Shown piece after piece: positions 41,401-56,400 of a stretch of 64,000 nucleotides of DNA. The notes under the pieces were generated by a model that worked only from the letters and a program-made list of their open reading frames with translations, did no database searches and was not told the origin of the DNA. The first letter of the stretch is position 1; each line of letters opens with the position of its first letter. The stretch spans positions 13,261,001 to 13,325,000 of the forward strand of contig NC_133943.1 of the NCBI RefSeq assembly GCF_031877795.1, read 5' to 3'. The translations under genes were made by a program, and so were the position numbers. Origin of the DNA: Strix aluco. Taxonomy: Eukaryota > Chordata > Aves > Strigiformes > Strigidae.

Positions 41401-44400
41401 TCCATATTTGGCATTGCATTTACTAGTAAACTGCAGCAGTACTTAAATGCAGGGCAAGGTTAGGTGCTACCTTAGGGCTAAGTACAGTCCTGTATCAATA
41501 TGCAGCTGCACATTATTACATGACATCAAACTAGACAAGTGAAAAAGTTTAGATGCCAACAACCTACAGCTGGTAGAATTTCAAAAAATGATGCGAGGAA
41601 CCTGTTTGTCTGGGAACCTAGATTCAGCCTTGGTGAGCACATTTAATAGAGGCCTTCTTGCATCTCCTTCAGTAGAATCTGCTACGCTCAGGCATGTCAG
41701 ATGAATGTCACTAAGTTTGTTATAATTTTTAGCAGAAAGAGTACTGCTACCATTTTATAGCAAGGCAATAGAGCCTAAAGAGTTTATTAAGGGTTCTTGG
41801 AGAAAAATGTAACATGCTCCAAGTAATTTGTGTTTACAAAATAGCTCAAACAGCAGCAGACCAAAGACAGAAAGTCTACTAACTGTTAGTAAGTAATTTT
41901 CACTAGCAAATTTCATCTACCCCTGAAGCAGGGAGAGAAAAGCAGATAATTTCATATTCCACCATGCAGGTGAGATAATAGGAATTTTCCAAAAGAGATT
42001 TCTGTTACAGACTTTCAATAGAGAGTTGAAGATTTTGAAGACACTCCTGGGTCCTAAGGGTGTGTATTTGTGTGTGTTTTCTTGTGACATATCACCTACA
42101 TTTCTATAATCTCAGTGCTCTTGTGCCGTATTACAGCAGGCTAATTGGAAGGATTGCTTCAATTTAGATTATACCCAGTGGTCCTCAAAGCCATCAACCA
42201 CAGCCAGCAATCAATAGAAACTTGACCTCTTTCTCCCTTTTAAGATATCAGAATAGAGAGGAAATGACATTGCTATTAGAGGCATCATTCTTACAGGGCA
42301 TAAATTCTCAAAACCAGACTAAGCACAGTCAGTGCTAATGGGTGAGAACCCTCTGGTTTACTCCTGTCAGAGGATCTGGCCATTTGTAACTACTCCAGGT
42401 ACAACACTCGCTGCATTCTTGCAGAGACATTAACTCCTAGCTTAGATATTAGTAAATTTAACAAAGCCAGGGCATGGATAGGAATGCTAGCAGAGTCATA
42501 CAGTTAAATTATTTGCATAACGTGGGGCATGCATTTGGTCTGGGGCAGTAGGTATTTCGGACAATTCTCTGGTGTGATGTGGGAATCAGCATGGACCAAT
42601 GACTGCTCTGAAGAGCGTCCTGGGAAACAGCTGCCCTGTACTGGAGGGTAAGAGAATATTATGACATGAGCCATGCCATACAAATTGGCCTTATAGCCAG
42701 AGAATGGGCTTAAATCTGCTGAATTTTCTAGTATAGATTTCCCTGTTAGACCTGTGCCAGAATTATTTATTGAAGAAAGAACAGAAGGAACACAGGATAT
42801 GGCTTTTTCCTCACATACATAGGCTTACACCTTCTTGCTTGCTTGCTTTTTCTAGCTGTAAGAAGAAAATCTGATCTGTTTGTTAGATCCTGGATACCTT
42901 TTCCCAATGGCCATAAAGATGAAGAAACTAGAGGCATGCAGCTGAGTATCTTTAACATTAGGAAGGATTTAGATTTAAAATCCAGCCTAGACTAACCAGG
43001 TCAAACGTAAATGAGCTTATGGCTGAATTCTGAAAAGAGCTGAAACCTTGTGAGAACAGTTTCTATGAAACAACTGCAAATTCAATGTCAAGCCTCGGTT
43101 CTGCCTTGCCTTGAAACACAGATTCCAGTCTACATTTCATATTGACTTCTGAATCCAGGAATAGATAATAGTGACATTCATCATTTTCTGCAAAATAGGT
43201 TCTTTCCATCCAGTTCCTCCAAGAGAAATACTAAAGTTCAGATACAAAATGCATTTATAAATAACAAATACTTACATGTACCCTTTGAATTTATTGAGAT
43301 CATTGTTAGGCATTTCACAGATGATGGTGTTTTGGAAAAATTCGGGTTCAAACAAGGCATTCTGCAAGAGGAAACACACTGAGAATGAGTGTCAAATCCA
43401 ATGAGTACTTGAAATGTTATACACTACAAGCAGCTAAATATAGTCCACCAGGATAGTTGGGGGCTGGAGCACTTGCCCTACAAGGAAAGACAGAGGGAGT
43501 TTAGCTCATTCAGGATGAAGCAAAGCTTCAGAGGGGCTAAGTAAAGATTTGAGATTTTCCTCTCTTGGATTAACAACTGGTTAAATTAAATGAAGAAAAT
43601 GCTGTGTATTGGACAAGGCATCACAGATGCCAATTAGTGAAAATATCTGTCTTCATTTAAAGTGAATGTAACAAATTGATCAAATTATTTATGAAAGAAA
43701 ACCAGCCTTCAATCAAAAGCAAGCTCAAATGAAAATAATTTCAGGATTTATTAGGATTTTGAAATATGTTAGAAGAGTTATGTTAGAAGAGTTATGTTCA
43801 GTGGCCAGGATGGTATAATCATAAGAGCCCACACATTTGAATAAACATTCAAATAGACTAAAAGCAAGACTAATAGTGCAAAAAAAAAAAAAAAAAAAAA
43901 GCCCCCCCCAAATGAACAAAGAAACAAACAAATAGAACCAAAAGAGGGAAGGCAGTAGAATCAGTCCAAACCTCTGGGAGAGACAAAAGAAGACAGAGAT
44001 TTTCAGGATAAGTGCTCGCTCTAAAAGAGCTTGGAGCTGAACTGAGACACAGAATTTTGCTTGATTTCCCCTGTGTTCAGGGAAACAGGCCTGGGTTTTG
44101 GACTGCATGAAGCAGTTTGGAAAGTAGACAGCATGAGAGGTACTTGACTGCCATAAGTGGTGTTTTTTTTCTTAACTGAAAAAATACATAAAACTTTGAT
44201 TTTAGATTCAGAAAATGTAATAAAAATACGATGTGAGGAATGTGAAAGAGAATCGTTATTGCTGTGCTATAAAATCTTTAAAAGAACTGAAACTCACTTT
44301 AATCCAAACTCCTCCCATTAGAAAAGCTGGAAATCAAGTCTGCTGCTGGGTCTCCCTACCTTATTCTACAGCAAGAGAGACTTCAGAGATTAGACTCCTT

Positions 44401-47400
44401 CAGAAACTGCAAATCCTGGGAATCCTTCACTGGAATTCACAAAAACTTTGCCAGACTGCAAGAGGACTTCCTTACACTGCCAGTCCTCAAGTCTCAATTT
44501 TTTCTTCACTGTTCTTTAATTTTTACATTATTTTCTCTCTCCTGTTCTTTTTTTTTTTTTTTTTTTTTTCTGAGCAATACATATATTCTTTTTTTAGGAA
44601 ATATATATAAAATATCTAAGTACAATCAAGTAGAGAATCTGATCTAAAAAAAAAAAGTTGGAGGAAATATAAAAGCTTGATGAATATAAAGGCATTTTGT
44701 TATACCTTCTGACCCATGTGGCTGAATATTTTCAGAATTTCTTTTAAGAGACATTGTTCATCTCTGCTGAATCTTGTTTAACTCTGTGAACTCAACAGGA
44801 AAACCAGCACATATTTGGTTGTGCTAGAAATATTTGTACAACAGGAAAGCAGGAAGATTCAAAAGGCACCTGGAGAGCTCATTACTAACGAAGAAAACAT
44901 ATAGGCTTCTAGCTAGAAAGTGATAGAGAAGGATGATTTTTTTTGTTTTGATGACAAGAATTTTACATTTGAAAATTCAAGTTAGAAAATGGCATAAGAG
45001 GAAGAAAATAACAATCCTTCCTCACAGTCTTGAGGTGAATTCAATATTCCTAAGCATATCCTAAACCAAAGAACTAGCCACAGTTCATACGTACTTCCTC
45101 CCTCCTTAAAGAGTCACACTTTATAGACATAATTAAATCTGAGTAAGTTATGTAGCACATAAATCACAGGACTAAACAAACCTCAAAGAACAAGGAAGGA
45201 GTTGGCACACTAAATTGCACATATGATATTTTTAGCCAACGTACTGTTTACACCAATACGTTAAAGTAACAGGGTAATATAGTTGAATATTAAACCCTGA
45301 ACTTCCTGAGCACTGGTTATCACCATGGTCAGAACTGCATTCCACTCTGCCAATGTAACAAGATTTTGTAAGTATAAACACTTCCGGGCATACAGTTTGT
45401 CTAAATAACTCAAAATCTAAATAAAAAAAACCATGAATAGGCAGTGCGAAGCATAACTCGGCATGCAGGGGTTTTCTGATTTAAAGAAAGACTTCCTCAT
45501 AATATAAATGACTGAGGCAAAATTTGCATTTTGTATGATAGTTGAGCACTCTGTTTTCCTCTAAAAGCAAAAATACAAAACCTAATGTGTAAACTATGTG
45601 ACACAAATGCAGCATTTTAATTTTTCTATTTAAGTAGCTAGTTTATTGGGTTTTTTTGCTAAATCTCTACATATTAAAAATTTTCAGAGTTTCTCAGGAA
45701 AAAAACTTCTCCCTAGTCATCATTGGAAAGCACTGGAAAAGGTATGCTTTACCTGAGAAAACCCTTAATTGTGCAAGTAACGCTGTAGTACAGTACCTGA
45801 CCACAACTGGTCATGGAAATGGTGTACTTTAATAAATCTGGTTGCTCACTGGAAGCTGTGTCCCACCCACCAATAACCCCGAAAGATCTTCCTAATGGCA
45901 CTATTACTAATGGCTAAACAAGTGGATGTAATTCCTAGAATTACCTACCATGTTTTGGGATTTTCTGTCTACTGGAGTGATTCCAATAAAACAAAATATT
46001 TCTCTTTACATGGTACAACTCCTTAAACTTGTTCTGTGTTATTTGAAAAACTGAAAAGATATGTAACAAGTACAACTCTCCTTAAGTCATATTTTCTTCT
46101 TTACTTCAGGTTTATCAAACATGAGTGAAGAGAAAATACCAGTAAAGTGTTTGTAAAAAGGAAATGATAATGGCCTATGGAAAAAAATACAGTGATTTTA
46201 AGCACTCAAAACTGAATCTCTGCTAACAATCAAACTGATGTCAAACATATCACTTTATTTAATTTACCTTGACTCCCTATTCAATTGTTAATTATACTCC
46301 TATAAAAGGTTCCATTATTTCATTACAACTTAGTGTGCCTTAGAGCAGTTCCTAGTTGAACTGCCATACACCTGCCTGCCTAGCAAATGAGTAATGGTAC
46401 ATCAGCTGTAACAGAGAAGCAAAATCCATAAGGAAGCCCATGGCCACTTTGGAAGGGGGGCCATGAGCTCTCTTCCAATTTCCGTGCAGAAATAATTCAC
46501 TCGGTAGTAGTGGCTTTGCTGTGGGGCGCGCTCTGTGCTGTGACAACCTGGAGGGTCCAGATGGCTGATACATAGGAAAGACTTGCTGCTGTCCCAAACG
46601 TGGTACTGAGTGTTGCTGCTTAAGCATCTGCTGATGCAGTTTGCTGCAAACAGCTACTCTCTGAGCTAATACTCCTTTTTATACAGCCATCCCTGTGTCA
46701 GAAAAACAAAAATCTTCTAGGGCAAACTGCTGCTTTCTGCACAGGGCATTAGCTCCAACAGAAAAACGCTTTCATAGCTGTATCAGCGCAACCAGACCAC
46801 CAGAACTGGTGCAGTTCATGGCTGGAACTGGTGTGAAAATGGGCCCAGACCGCCCTGCACTGCATCGGCTGCATTTTCAGCAGACTTACCTGGCTGGAGA
46901 AACCCATCACGACGTGTCGTTGTTTAAGGTTGGTCTCCCCATCGAGGTTGGCAGTTTCCAAGTGACAGATCCCGTTCTGGTCAGAGGAGTACAGCAGTAG
47001 GATATCAGCTGGGATGGTCTCGTTACACTGAAGCTGTACAAAATCCCCCACTCGGACATCTTTCCAGCATTTCTCAACATAAGCACGTTCTTCCCTGTTG
47101 CATTAAAAACATGTCATGGGTGAATAGTGACATCAGGAAGGCAGGCCTCCTGGATAGTGGGGCTTTAAAAAAAACAAACTGGGGTGGTGGCATATTGCTG
47201 TATTTAATAGTATCATTTCACCATATATCACATTCAAATAAAATCTTTAAACTACAATAAAAGTTCTCTTTCATTTTAGCATTAGCCCTATAATGTCCAC
47301 AGCAAAAGATAGAAAGTTGTTCAGAATAAGAGGTGTTTAAAAGTACCTTATTCAAACATTTAAACATTTCACAAAAAAAATTATTAATTAATTAATTAAA

Positions 47401-50400
47401 AAAAAATAATTATGTGACTATTTCTCAGAAACTTTCCAGCAACAGCATATGGATCCTGAAGGAAGCAAACTGATATCTCAGCTACACTTGCTGCAGGTCT
47501 TTCCAGTTTGTAACTCTCAAAAGGTAATTACAAGTCTTGAGCTTAGCGCACAGAATCAACTTCAAAAGGTAGAACAGCAGACAAACAACCCCTTAATATT
47601 AAGCAAAAAAAATGCAATAGAGCCGAAGTTTAATGAAAAAGTTAAGGTAAGAAACAAAGAGCTTCTAAATTAAAAAAAAAAAAAAAAAAAAAAACAAGAA
47701 AGGAAAAAGAGCTTATGAGGTTCAAGGAAAACAAATTATTATTTCATCAACGAAGCAGTGCTCAATGGTTCAGGAAGTAGCAAACTTTTTGACGTTACAT
47801 TTCCAATAATTGATCCTTCAGCTGCTCTTAATCATCTAAGCAAACTGAAAACCGCACAATAAGCTTTAAAATTAATTAATGGAAAAACTGCATGGACAAC
47901 AATGGCCCCGTTCATTTAACTCTTCGAGAAGAAATTATTTTTTCAATATGAATTATTGAATCATCTTATGTCTTGCTCTGTAAGAGGGAAAATGCTCATG
48001 ATACTTTACCAGACAGACAGTAAAAGGCTTTTTGTAATGACTCAGTGTCCCATTTTTGTTTAAGTTTTTAATCATCCTCATCTATTGCCTGAAGAATACT
48101 GTCTTTCAATTAAGTGCTTGGATCATGAGGAGAGCAGTGATACAGCAGATGAAGTGTTTTGCTTCAGTTCAAAGCACACATCCAAGCATTGCTTCAGAGT
48201 CAGGCCAAAGGCTACTTCCTGCTAACCTACTTTCCCGGTCTTCTGTAAAGGGGAGCCAGCAATGATGCTGTCAGGCAAACCCTTGCACTTGGCTGATATC
48301 CTTATACGCAAACCAACATGGAATAACAGCTTCCTGCAAAGGTTATGCACACAGTTAAATTCTGTGTATTTCCCAGTGGTCTCCACTTTTTATTCAAAAA
48401 AAGAATCCCCATCCCACACCTAAATATTTAAACCCCTTTAATGCTAGATGTGAGATGCTTATAATAATTTTTCCTTCTTACATTAATTTTTCATTCCCGA
48501 ATTTTTTATTCTTCTTTCTTCTTTTGTCTGACTCTACTTATCTGCATGTCCTTTTTTCTCTTGCTCAACAACAGACATAAAACACCACACTGAAGAACAG
48601 AGGTTTAAGTTAATTTGATGTTGCTGTGCATTATAAAAAAAATTCCAGATGAATTTTTATTTGAAAAGTATTTAAGCAAGTGCATGTTGAGTATTTGCTT
48701 TACAAAGTAGATACTAATGTTAATATAGTAAATGAACTAAGTAACTGTGAATCTGTTCCATGTCAAACACTTTCCAGGTAGAACTTCTTAATTTGTTTTT
48801 TCAAGACATAAAAATCAGAATACAGAAGCAGTTTAGAGCAAGCAGATGGCTTGTCTTGCTATCCTAGACATTTGGATGGTGTGTATAGTTTGCGTATGAT
48901 GTTTGCTATGACTTCTGCAGGACTTCTGTACATCAACTCTGGCACAATTCTGAGGTTTATAGAACACACTTCTATTTTTTTCCACTCATAAAATGCTATA
49001 GAAGGGCCTTGCCCAGCTGGCTGTCTTCCACATCAGCCTAAAGAAACCAGGTTAGCAAAAATAATCCACAGAAATCACAGATTTGTAATATCATTTCAGT
49101 AATTCCCTATGAAACATACATTATACAGAAAGCTTCAGGTTCTGCCCATACACTAATTACAGAGGAGATGGTGAGTCAAAAAAGCCAAATAACCTCTTTC
49201 AGAACAGAGGAAAAGTCTTAGCACAGGGACTAGAGTTCAGGAATTGCTAGAATCCCAAACCTGCATTCAGGTGAACAGACTCTCCCTGTATCCCAACGAG
49301 CATCAAATTTGGTTAAGAAATGCATTTTCTTTTCCTGAAAGAACTATTCAGCTGGAGCGGTAAGATTAACAATTTCCTACAGTACAAAGGTTTTCTACAA
49401 CTTTGTAGAGAATTACCAATGGATGAAAGGAAGAAAAGTACTTCATAAGAAGCCTGGTGCACCCCACAGCAGCACTGGACTAGTTGCCTAACAAGATTTT
49501 TCAAATGAATCCGTTCCTTTTAGCAATTCCTGTAACTGGGAACACTGCCCATTTTCTATTCAGTGATTAAAGTTCATAGCACAAGCTCTGGCTGCAAAAT
49601 AAACAGAGGAGCTTCATAAATCTGAGATGGTCTGATGAGAAATATACAAAAAGGGCAAACCTATTTATCCAATAAAATAAACAAGCTGTGGTGATTTTCA
49701 ATAGGTAGAAAGCTTGAGGTGTGATTCTCATAGCACGTGGCATCAGGACTGCGACATGTCAAAGACAAGATTTAAGAGCAAAGTTTCTCAGTACCTTGTC
49801 TCTTTTACGAGTCAATTTATCAACAGCACATTTTAAAAAGTGTTCCCTTGCTATCCTGGGATAATGGGTAGCACAATAATGCTTCATCAGAGGATAATGA
49901 CAACACAAAGAGGCAGTTAGCCTTGAACAGTCAAAGTGAAGTCTGCCAGAATTTGTTATTGGGCTCATCATATCTGACCAGACGGCCTGAACTAAATGGA
50001 CTTTATGAAGTCATTTCTGGAAAGAAAGGATCATAAAAAAATCCTGCTGTTGTGGGTGATTTGGGGGGAACACGAATAAATTATTGACTTTGTGTCAACA
50101 ATTTCATTTCACATTCTTGGTTTCAATACACATAGATCTCAAAAAAAACTGGGTCAAAATGGATGGTGAATGGGAGCAAATAAAAATTATTGTTCTGCTC
50201 CCCAGGGAGATTACATAAAAGTCATTTTTCATGTGCACTCCATATCATGTCTGAGTCCTAGATTGTCTTAGAGAAAGATCTTCAGAAATCTTTATCATCT
50301 AGAAGTATTGTATCAACCAATTAGTTCAGTGAGTCTTATTTCCTTGAATTATTGCAAACTCCATACCAGGATCCTCTGCAGCTTGAAGTAAAGTCATTGT

Positions 50401-53400
50401 TTGCTCTACCTTTCATCCCCTAAATTACCACGAGGTTGTAATACTTAGAAAAAATCAGTATCAGTGTCACAAATAGATAAAACCCAATGTTTGTACTTTA
50501 TCATATTTTCTAGAATGTTATATTTGAAAATGGCCCCCCTCAATCATTACCTACTTTATAAAAAATGCTAATGTTCTGAGATTCTTAGTTCTACACAAAC
50601 AACAGGTTGAATCACACATTTTTATGCTTTACACCACCTTTTAAATGGAAAAATGTCACAAGATGTTTTCAAAGACCGCTTTATGGCTATGATCTCATGG
50701 TTAGGAGCTACTGCCATAAAACTTTGAAAAACTGACAACAAAGGAGCAGATTTAGGACTTGAGGAAGGCACTAGACTGGAAAGGAATTGACTCTGAAACC
50801 TGTCCACAGGTCAGAGTACAGCACAACTTGGCTGATAGTATTCCTGAGCTAGAGATATTATCTGAGCATGAGAAGGTACTCTATTGTCCGTAACAATCCA
50901 TCCCTGGCTTCTGCCACGTTATCATTACAGTAGCTGGGAAGGTTGTTTTCGTGACGTGGACATCAGCCCAGCAGCATCAATGATGTCACTTAGCAGATGC
51001 TGGTCCTGTAACAAACCCTCATTAGCAAGCAGCTATAGCTTTTCCACATAGCCCCAAACTCTCAGGATTTGAATATTACCTTAAGACAGCAGTAATCATC
51101 TTTTAAAGATAACAGGAGTAAAATTTTTCTAAATTCTAACAAAATACATCTTTAATTATACCATTTTGGCATTCCAAATTCCTTAATGCTACGAACAGAT
51201 CCTATCTTTTTATGTGCTAAAACTGTCTGTAGCATCCTGACAAGGAAGTTATTCTCTCAATGATAAAAGAAGCCTATATTCAGCTTCTGTAACCAATTCA
51301 AGTTTATGTGAACTTTAAGTAAGTACCAGAACTTTATAAATGTATTATATATCCATATACAAGGTTTTGGATTTAACTTGCCTTTTTAATCTCTATCTTG
51401 ATTTTATAATAACTTGCACCAAATGAAGAAATAAAATAAAATATAAGCTAAATGTATTTTGAAAACATATTTGCTTAGACTTTACTAGGTTCATTTTGTA
51501 AGTTATGGATTATTGTATTTAGGAAAATCTAATTTTTTTTTTTTTAATACTGCCTTTAACAAAATGCTATTGCTATGATTCTGCCTGGCACCAGCTGGAA
51601 TGAACAGGTAACTCCAAGGTCACTTAATGACTGCTAATCATTAGTATTAGTGTCTAAGGACTCCCATTAATTTATCAAATTTCTGGAAGCCACAGCCTAG
51701 ATCAGCTTTTTGGTACAGCCATTGTCTTATATGACCTTGTAGCTCTTGAGGTCACATGGTAGAACCCTGCTTCTCTCCGGTTTTTAATGGTGCTTTCAAA
51801 ATTCAGAGTTAGGATGGAACTTAATGTCATGAGGTCATGATTCTGCAGGTCTCTGAGCCAAAACCAGAGGTTATAATTTATTTGCCCTTTGTCTTTAATT
51901 GTTAGCTTCTGCTGCTGTCTGCTAAACCATTGCACTTTTTTTGTGAAGCAGTTTAAATGCCTTGGCAGGTAACAGATCTTGAAGAAAGCTCTGATAAAGG
52001 AGTACCTAAACCAGTGGGAGCATTAGTAATGTATTTCTGGATTTTCTTCCACAGAGACCGAGGATCCTCACTGTGGCAATACACACTGACTGACAAGAAC
52101 TGCTAGCTCACTGCTCTTTGACTTTCAAGTGCTGCTGCCTGGACCAGTTGAGCGTTGAAAACGTCACGTTTTTCTTTTGCATTTAGTCAGTTTAGCATGT
52201 CACATATTTCTTCAACACACAATCAGCATGCTCACCATAAGATGAATTAACTTTTTAATTATTTCTTCACAATTTGGTACCACTGCTTTCAAGCAGCTGC
52301 ATGGTGACATAACATACCTGAGTGTACTGTTAAGGCCATTTTCTCAGCTCACTGGAAGCTTGAAGAATGCCTCACCTTGCATAAACAGAAGGTGCTGTTT
52401 GTGCTTTCAGTAAAACCCACTGCTAATTCAGGTATCTGTAGTTAAACTAGGAACAAATATTCCATAGTACCTGAAGTAGATACAAAAGTTCTACGGATGA
52501 CAGAGCAGAGGATGACAACTGCCAGTGATAGTCCCACACAGAGAACAATATAGTCATGTTTGACATTAAGCAAGAGAGAGTGCTGATGCATAGTGAGTTG
52601 TAATAATATCATAGCACATAATAATCCTGCAGTTATTGTAACTTACTCATATTGCTACTTTTATAAGAAATAATTCATGTTTCAATTGATCTAAGTTCAT
52701 GCTTTGTGGCTGTGATAAGAATGCACCTTCAGCCATGCAAAAGCTGGAGATCTTCAGATCTTCAGCCTCCAGCTGATGAAATTCATGCACTGTTCAGAGA
52801 AGGCACCACTGAGGTGTAGAAGCCTTGATATTGCTATGCCCCAAAAAACTGATTGCAATTTTGCCTGAGGGAATGTGGTGGGACTTCAAGCAGGCCATAG
52901 GCTTTAAACTCTTTGGTTTTGGTGTACAAAATGAATCGGCTAAAGCCTCCAGCAGCATAAATTTATGCTTTGTTAGAAAACAAAAATAAAGCAGAAGGAA
53001 AAGACTCTTTAACAAGTGAATACTCATTGCTGCTGAACAAGACTTTAAATGAAAGCACTGGTAATAAATCTCTTTTTTCTTACTGTGCCCTTGGCAGGGT
53101 GGTATTTTCCTCTCATCCTGCTTTCTATCCTACAAACTTTCAGGTTCAGCCTGGGCTGAATGAGCTGCATATGATGTTTCCTGTGTCCAGAGAAAAGTTG
53201 TCTTTTTTCTTTCACTTCTGAGATTTGACAGTATGTCAATTCCTGTTTTCAAGCACGCTCCCTACCCTTCTCTGCTGTCTTGCAGATGCCACAGACTTCT
53301 GTTGGTCATCGCATCCCTGGCCAATCCCAGTTGCTCTCCCAGACATGGGGAGCATCCAGGGGAGGTGCAGTCTCTCCTCCCTTCAGAAGGTCCAGCTGAT

Positions 53401-56400
53401 CTGAGCGTATGAAGGAGGTTGAAACAGAAAGGCAGCCTTCATCTTCACTACCCAGCTTCCCTAATTTTAAGAAAATATAAAGTATACTATATATACAGTA
53501 ACCTGTAGGCAAGAAGATCTCCATTGCTGCCATAGAGATAAATTACAACACAGAGTTACAAAACTTCAATCGACTAATATATTTTAATTCTCTTTCAAAC
53601 CAGTGAGTCTAGCGTAAGTCATTTCCAGCTTTTCAGCTGTTGGCATTTCTGACTTTGTGCAACACAGAGATGAGTTCTTTGCTTTTTACTTATTTCCATA
53701 TCACTGCTCTAGGGCTAACAAAGAGTTAGTGCTGATGCAGAAATCTTTAAATGTTCTAAAAGCTTACACTAAGCAGATAGAGTTACAGCAAAGGCCAGCC
53801 TGAATTTTTTGTATCACAGACATCAGTGGACCTAGAGAGGACAAGGAGATTGATGCTTGTAGGAACTATTTGAAAACCACAGGGCCTGAAAGCATCACAG
53901 AGGAACTTGCTACTGAAAGAGTAATCAGGCTATCTCATTTAGTATGCCTGCTGACTTACCTAGTTATCCGACAGCTCCACAGGATGATTCAAAGCATACA
54001 AACTAAGCTTCTCTGAGTCACTGTCTCAGATATCTGAGTTTAGGTGTTTAGAATTAAGCAATGTGAATAGCTTAAATAATGTTAATGTTTTTATGGCTGC
54101 TGCTGTCTGATGTACGTGCATTCAGTCAAGTGTGTTGCTGTGCCATCTTGAACTGTGCATAGTTCTTGCATTTGCATCTGAGTGTCTATTGAAACACTGA
54201 GAAAAAAATAGGTTCAATTTTCCAGACTGTCTGTCGCTATTGAGTATTTACAGACCATTAAAGCTTAACCCTAGGGGTATATCAGATCCAGGCCATACAT
54301 GCTTCAAGAAAACTAAATAATAGCTTTTAGCAACTGTTGGGTTGATGTTCACTTACAGGTTTGTATACTACATTCAGTGCCAGCCTCTGTTGTTAGTAAG
54401 TTAATGATAAAATGGAGAGAGTTCAGAGAAAAGTAACCACAGTAGATTAGGAGGGACTGACTGACAAGAAAGATTAAAAGAGTGAGCTATATACAGATCT
54501 TGACTAAAAGGTGACTGGGCGTAGCAAAATGAACATGATAAAAATCACATATATTTGAAGATTATAATTAAATGGTATGGATAAAGAATAACTAATTAGG
54601 GTTGCATGAAACCAGGTGACTTGAGGAATTTGAATGCAATTAAAGAGGGATAATAAAGCATAGTATCACAGAAAATGCTTTGACAATCACGTTTTGTAGT
54701 AATGGAAGCCCCCTTGCTTGGAAAATTTCAAAGCTGTCAAAGTCTATTTTAAAGAGTACCAGGAGAAAGGAGGTGATTAAGCATAGGTCTGCGCCATCTG
54801 GAATTGAATTTTCTGTTCTCTTCTTTTGGTGTTGTGCGATTCATTCTGACAGCAGTTTGTATACAGTTATTATGATTCCAAAAGTTTTGGGTCAGAAATT
54901 AAAAATTCCATAATCAAACATTAGATCTAAGTTACTGCATCCCCCCCAAGACACTGTAATGCCTATTAATTGTCTCCCATTTTCTCAATTAAACATTCTT
55001 TAAATACACTACTTGAAGTGTCTTTTCCTTCATTTGACTAGCAGACTAGATTTCCCATTCCAGCTGATCTCTGTGAGAAGAAAATTAGAAGAAAAGTGTT
55101 TACAGGGCAGCCTATTTAAATTCAATTTCCCTTGCTCTATGTTGAAAGAAAGCAAGTTACTGCATTTCCCCTCGTCTTCAAGAAAGTTTTGGAGAACATT
55201 CAGCAATTAGAAAAGATTGGTCTTTTTTTTTTTTCAGCATTTAGAAAAGATTGCCCTTGTATTTCTTTTGGAACAGGAACCAGAGTTCTTGTTATTGAAA
55301 TCTGAAATAAAGACAATATACTCTCCAAGATTAACTCTTAAAATCTAAGTAATCTTTCATTTTAGGATGGAAGATCAGTTGCTCTATTAAAAAGAATTTT
55401 TTTTTGCTGCCACAAGATTAACAAAATTTGCAGTGTCTTAAAAAAGGCTTTCACCTATGTTAAAAAATTACCTACAGCAGATGATTCATAAGGAAGAAAA
55501 TCAAAAGACCACACTCTTCCATGACTTTACAGTTAGCAAGACGAACAAGAAATATCAGCTTCCCAAAGCACTATAGAAGCCTGATTAAAATTATTCATGA
55601 TATAATAAGCTGTAGCTACTGATCTGATGGCAATTGTAATTACCTACGATTTTTCCAGACAGGATGAATGCTATAGTCTGAAGCCCTCCTCATTTTCCTT
55701 TCTCTTATAGCACCTTTTTGGGCCATAAAACTTCGGTGAAAGACAAGATTCTAGACAAGATTTATTCATAGATCAAAGTCTTTTTATATGGGATAACCAC
55801 TTTTAAGATAGACCTATGTCAGGTTTCTGCATAAGAAAGTACTCATGGCTATAGCTTGAATCTGGATCTGTATGTATGTTGTAATTCCATGATGGACATT
55901 TCTCTCATACAAAGTCAGTTTTATTCCCCGCTTCTCATGTTCCCATGGTAAAAGGCTTTCAGATATAAATTAACATGGTTGCTTTACGTAAAGAGGAAAT
56001 AAATAAGATTCCTATGTGGATTCATTCATTAGTGCCTACTGCACCACCTATTCTCTTTCATACTGGTTTTAGCAAGTGTTAACAAATAGTCTATTGCCTC
56101 ATGGGTTAACACAACATTGAAAAGATTAAAAAATCCTACTAGATTGCAGTCTCAAAGATAGGCAGAAGAGACAATTTTGCCACCCCACCCAAAGAGCTAC
56201 AGTTTTTGACAGTCTTCATGGTAGAAGATAAGAAATCTTAAATGAACAGTATTTAGAAACTTGTAAAATGTCTGCTTTTTCAGACAAGTTGGCAAGGAGA
56301 GTAGCGCGATTTTGGTTTTGACAATTCATTATTTATATGTGGGAATAAGTTTAGCCCCCAAACAAGCAAATCCATTGTTTTCCTGTTTAACCAGCAGGAT

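Noticed and set aside
43880-43909. A21 tract followed by C8, considered as a retroposon tail
   Set aside because: No recognisable element body or duplication beside it; simple sequence is enough to explain it.
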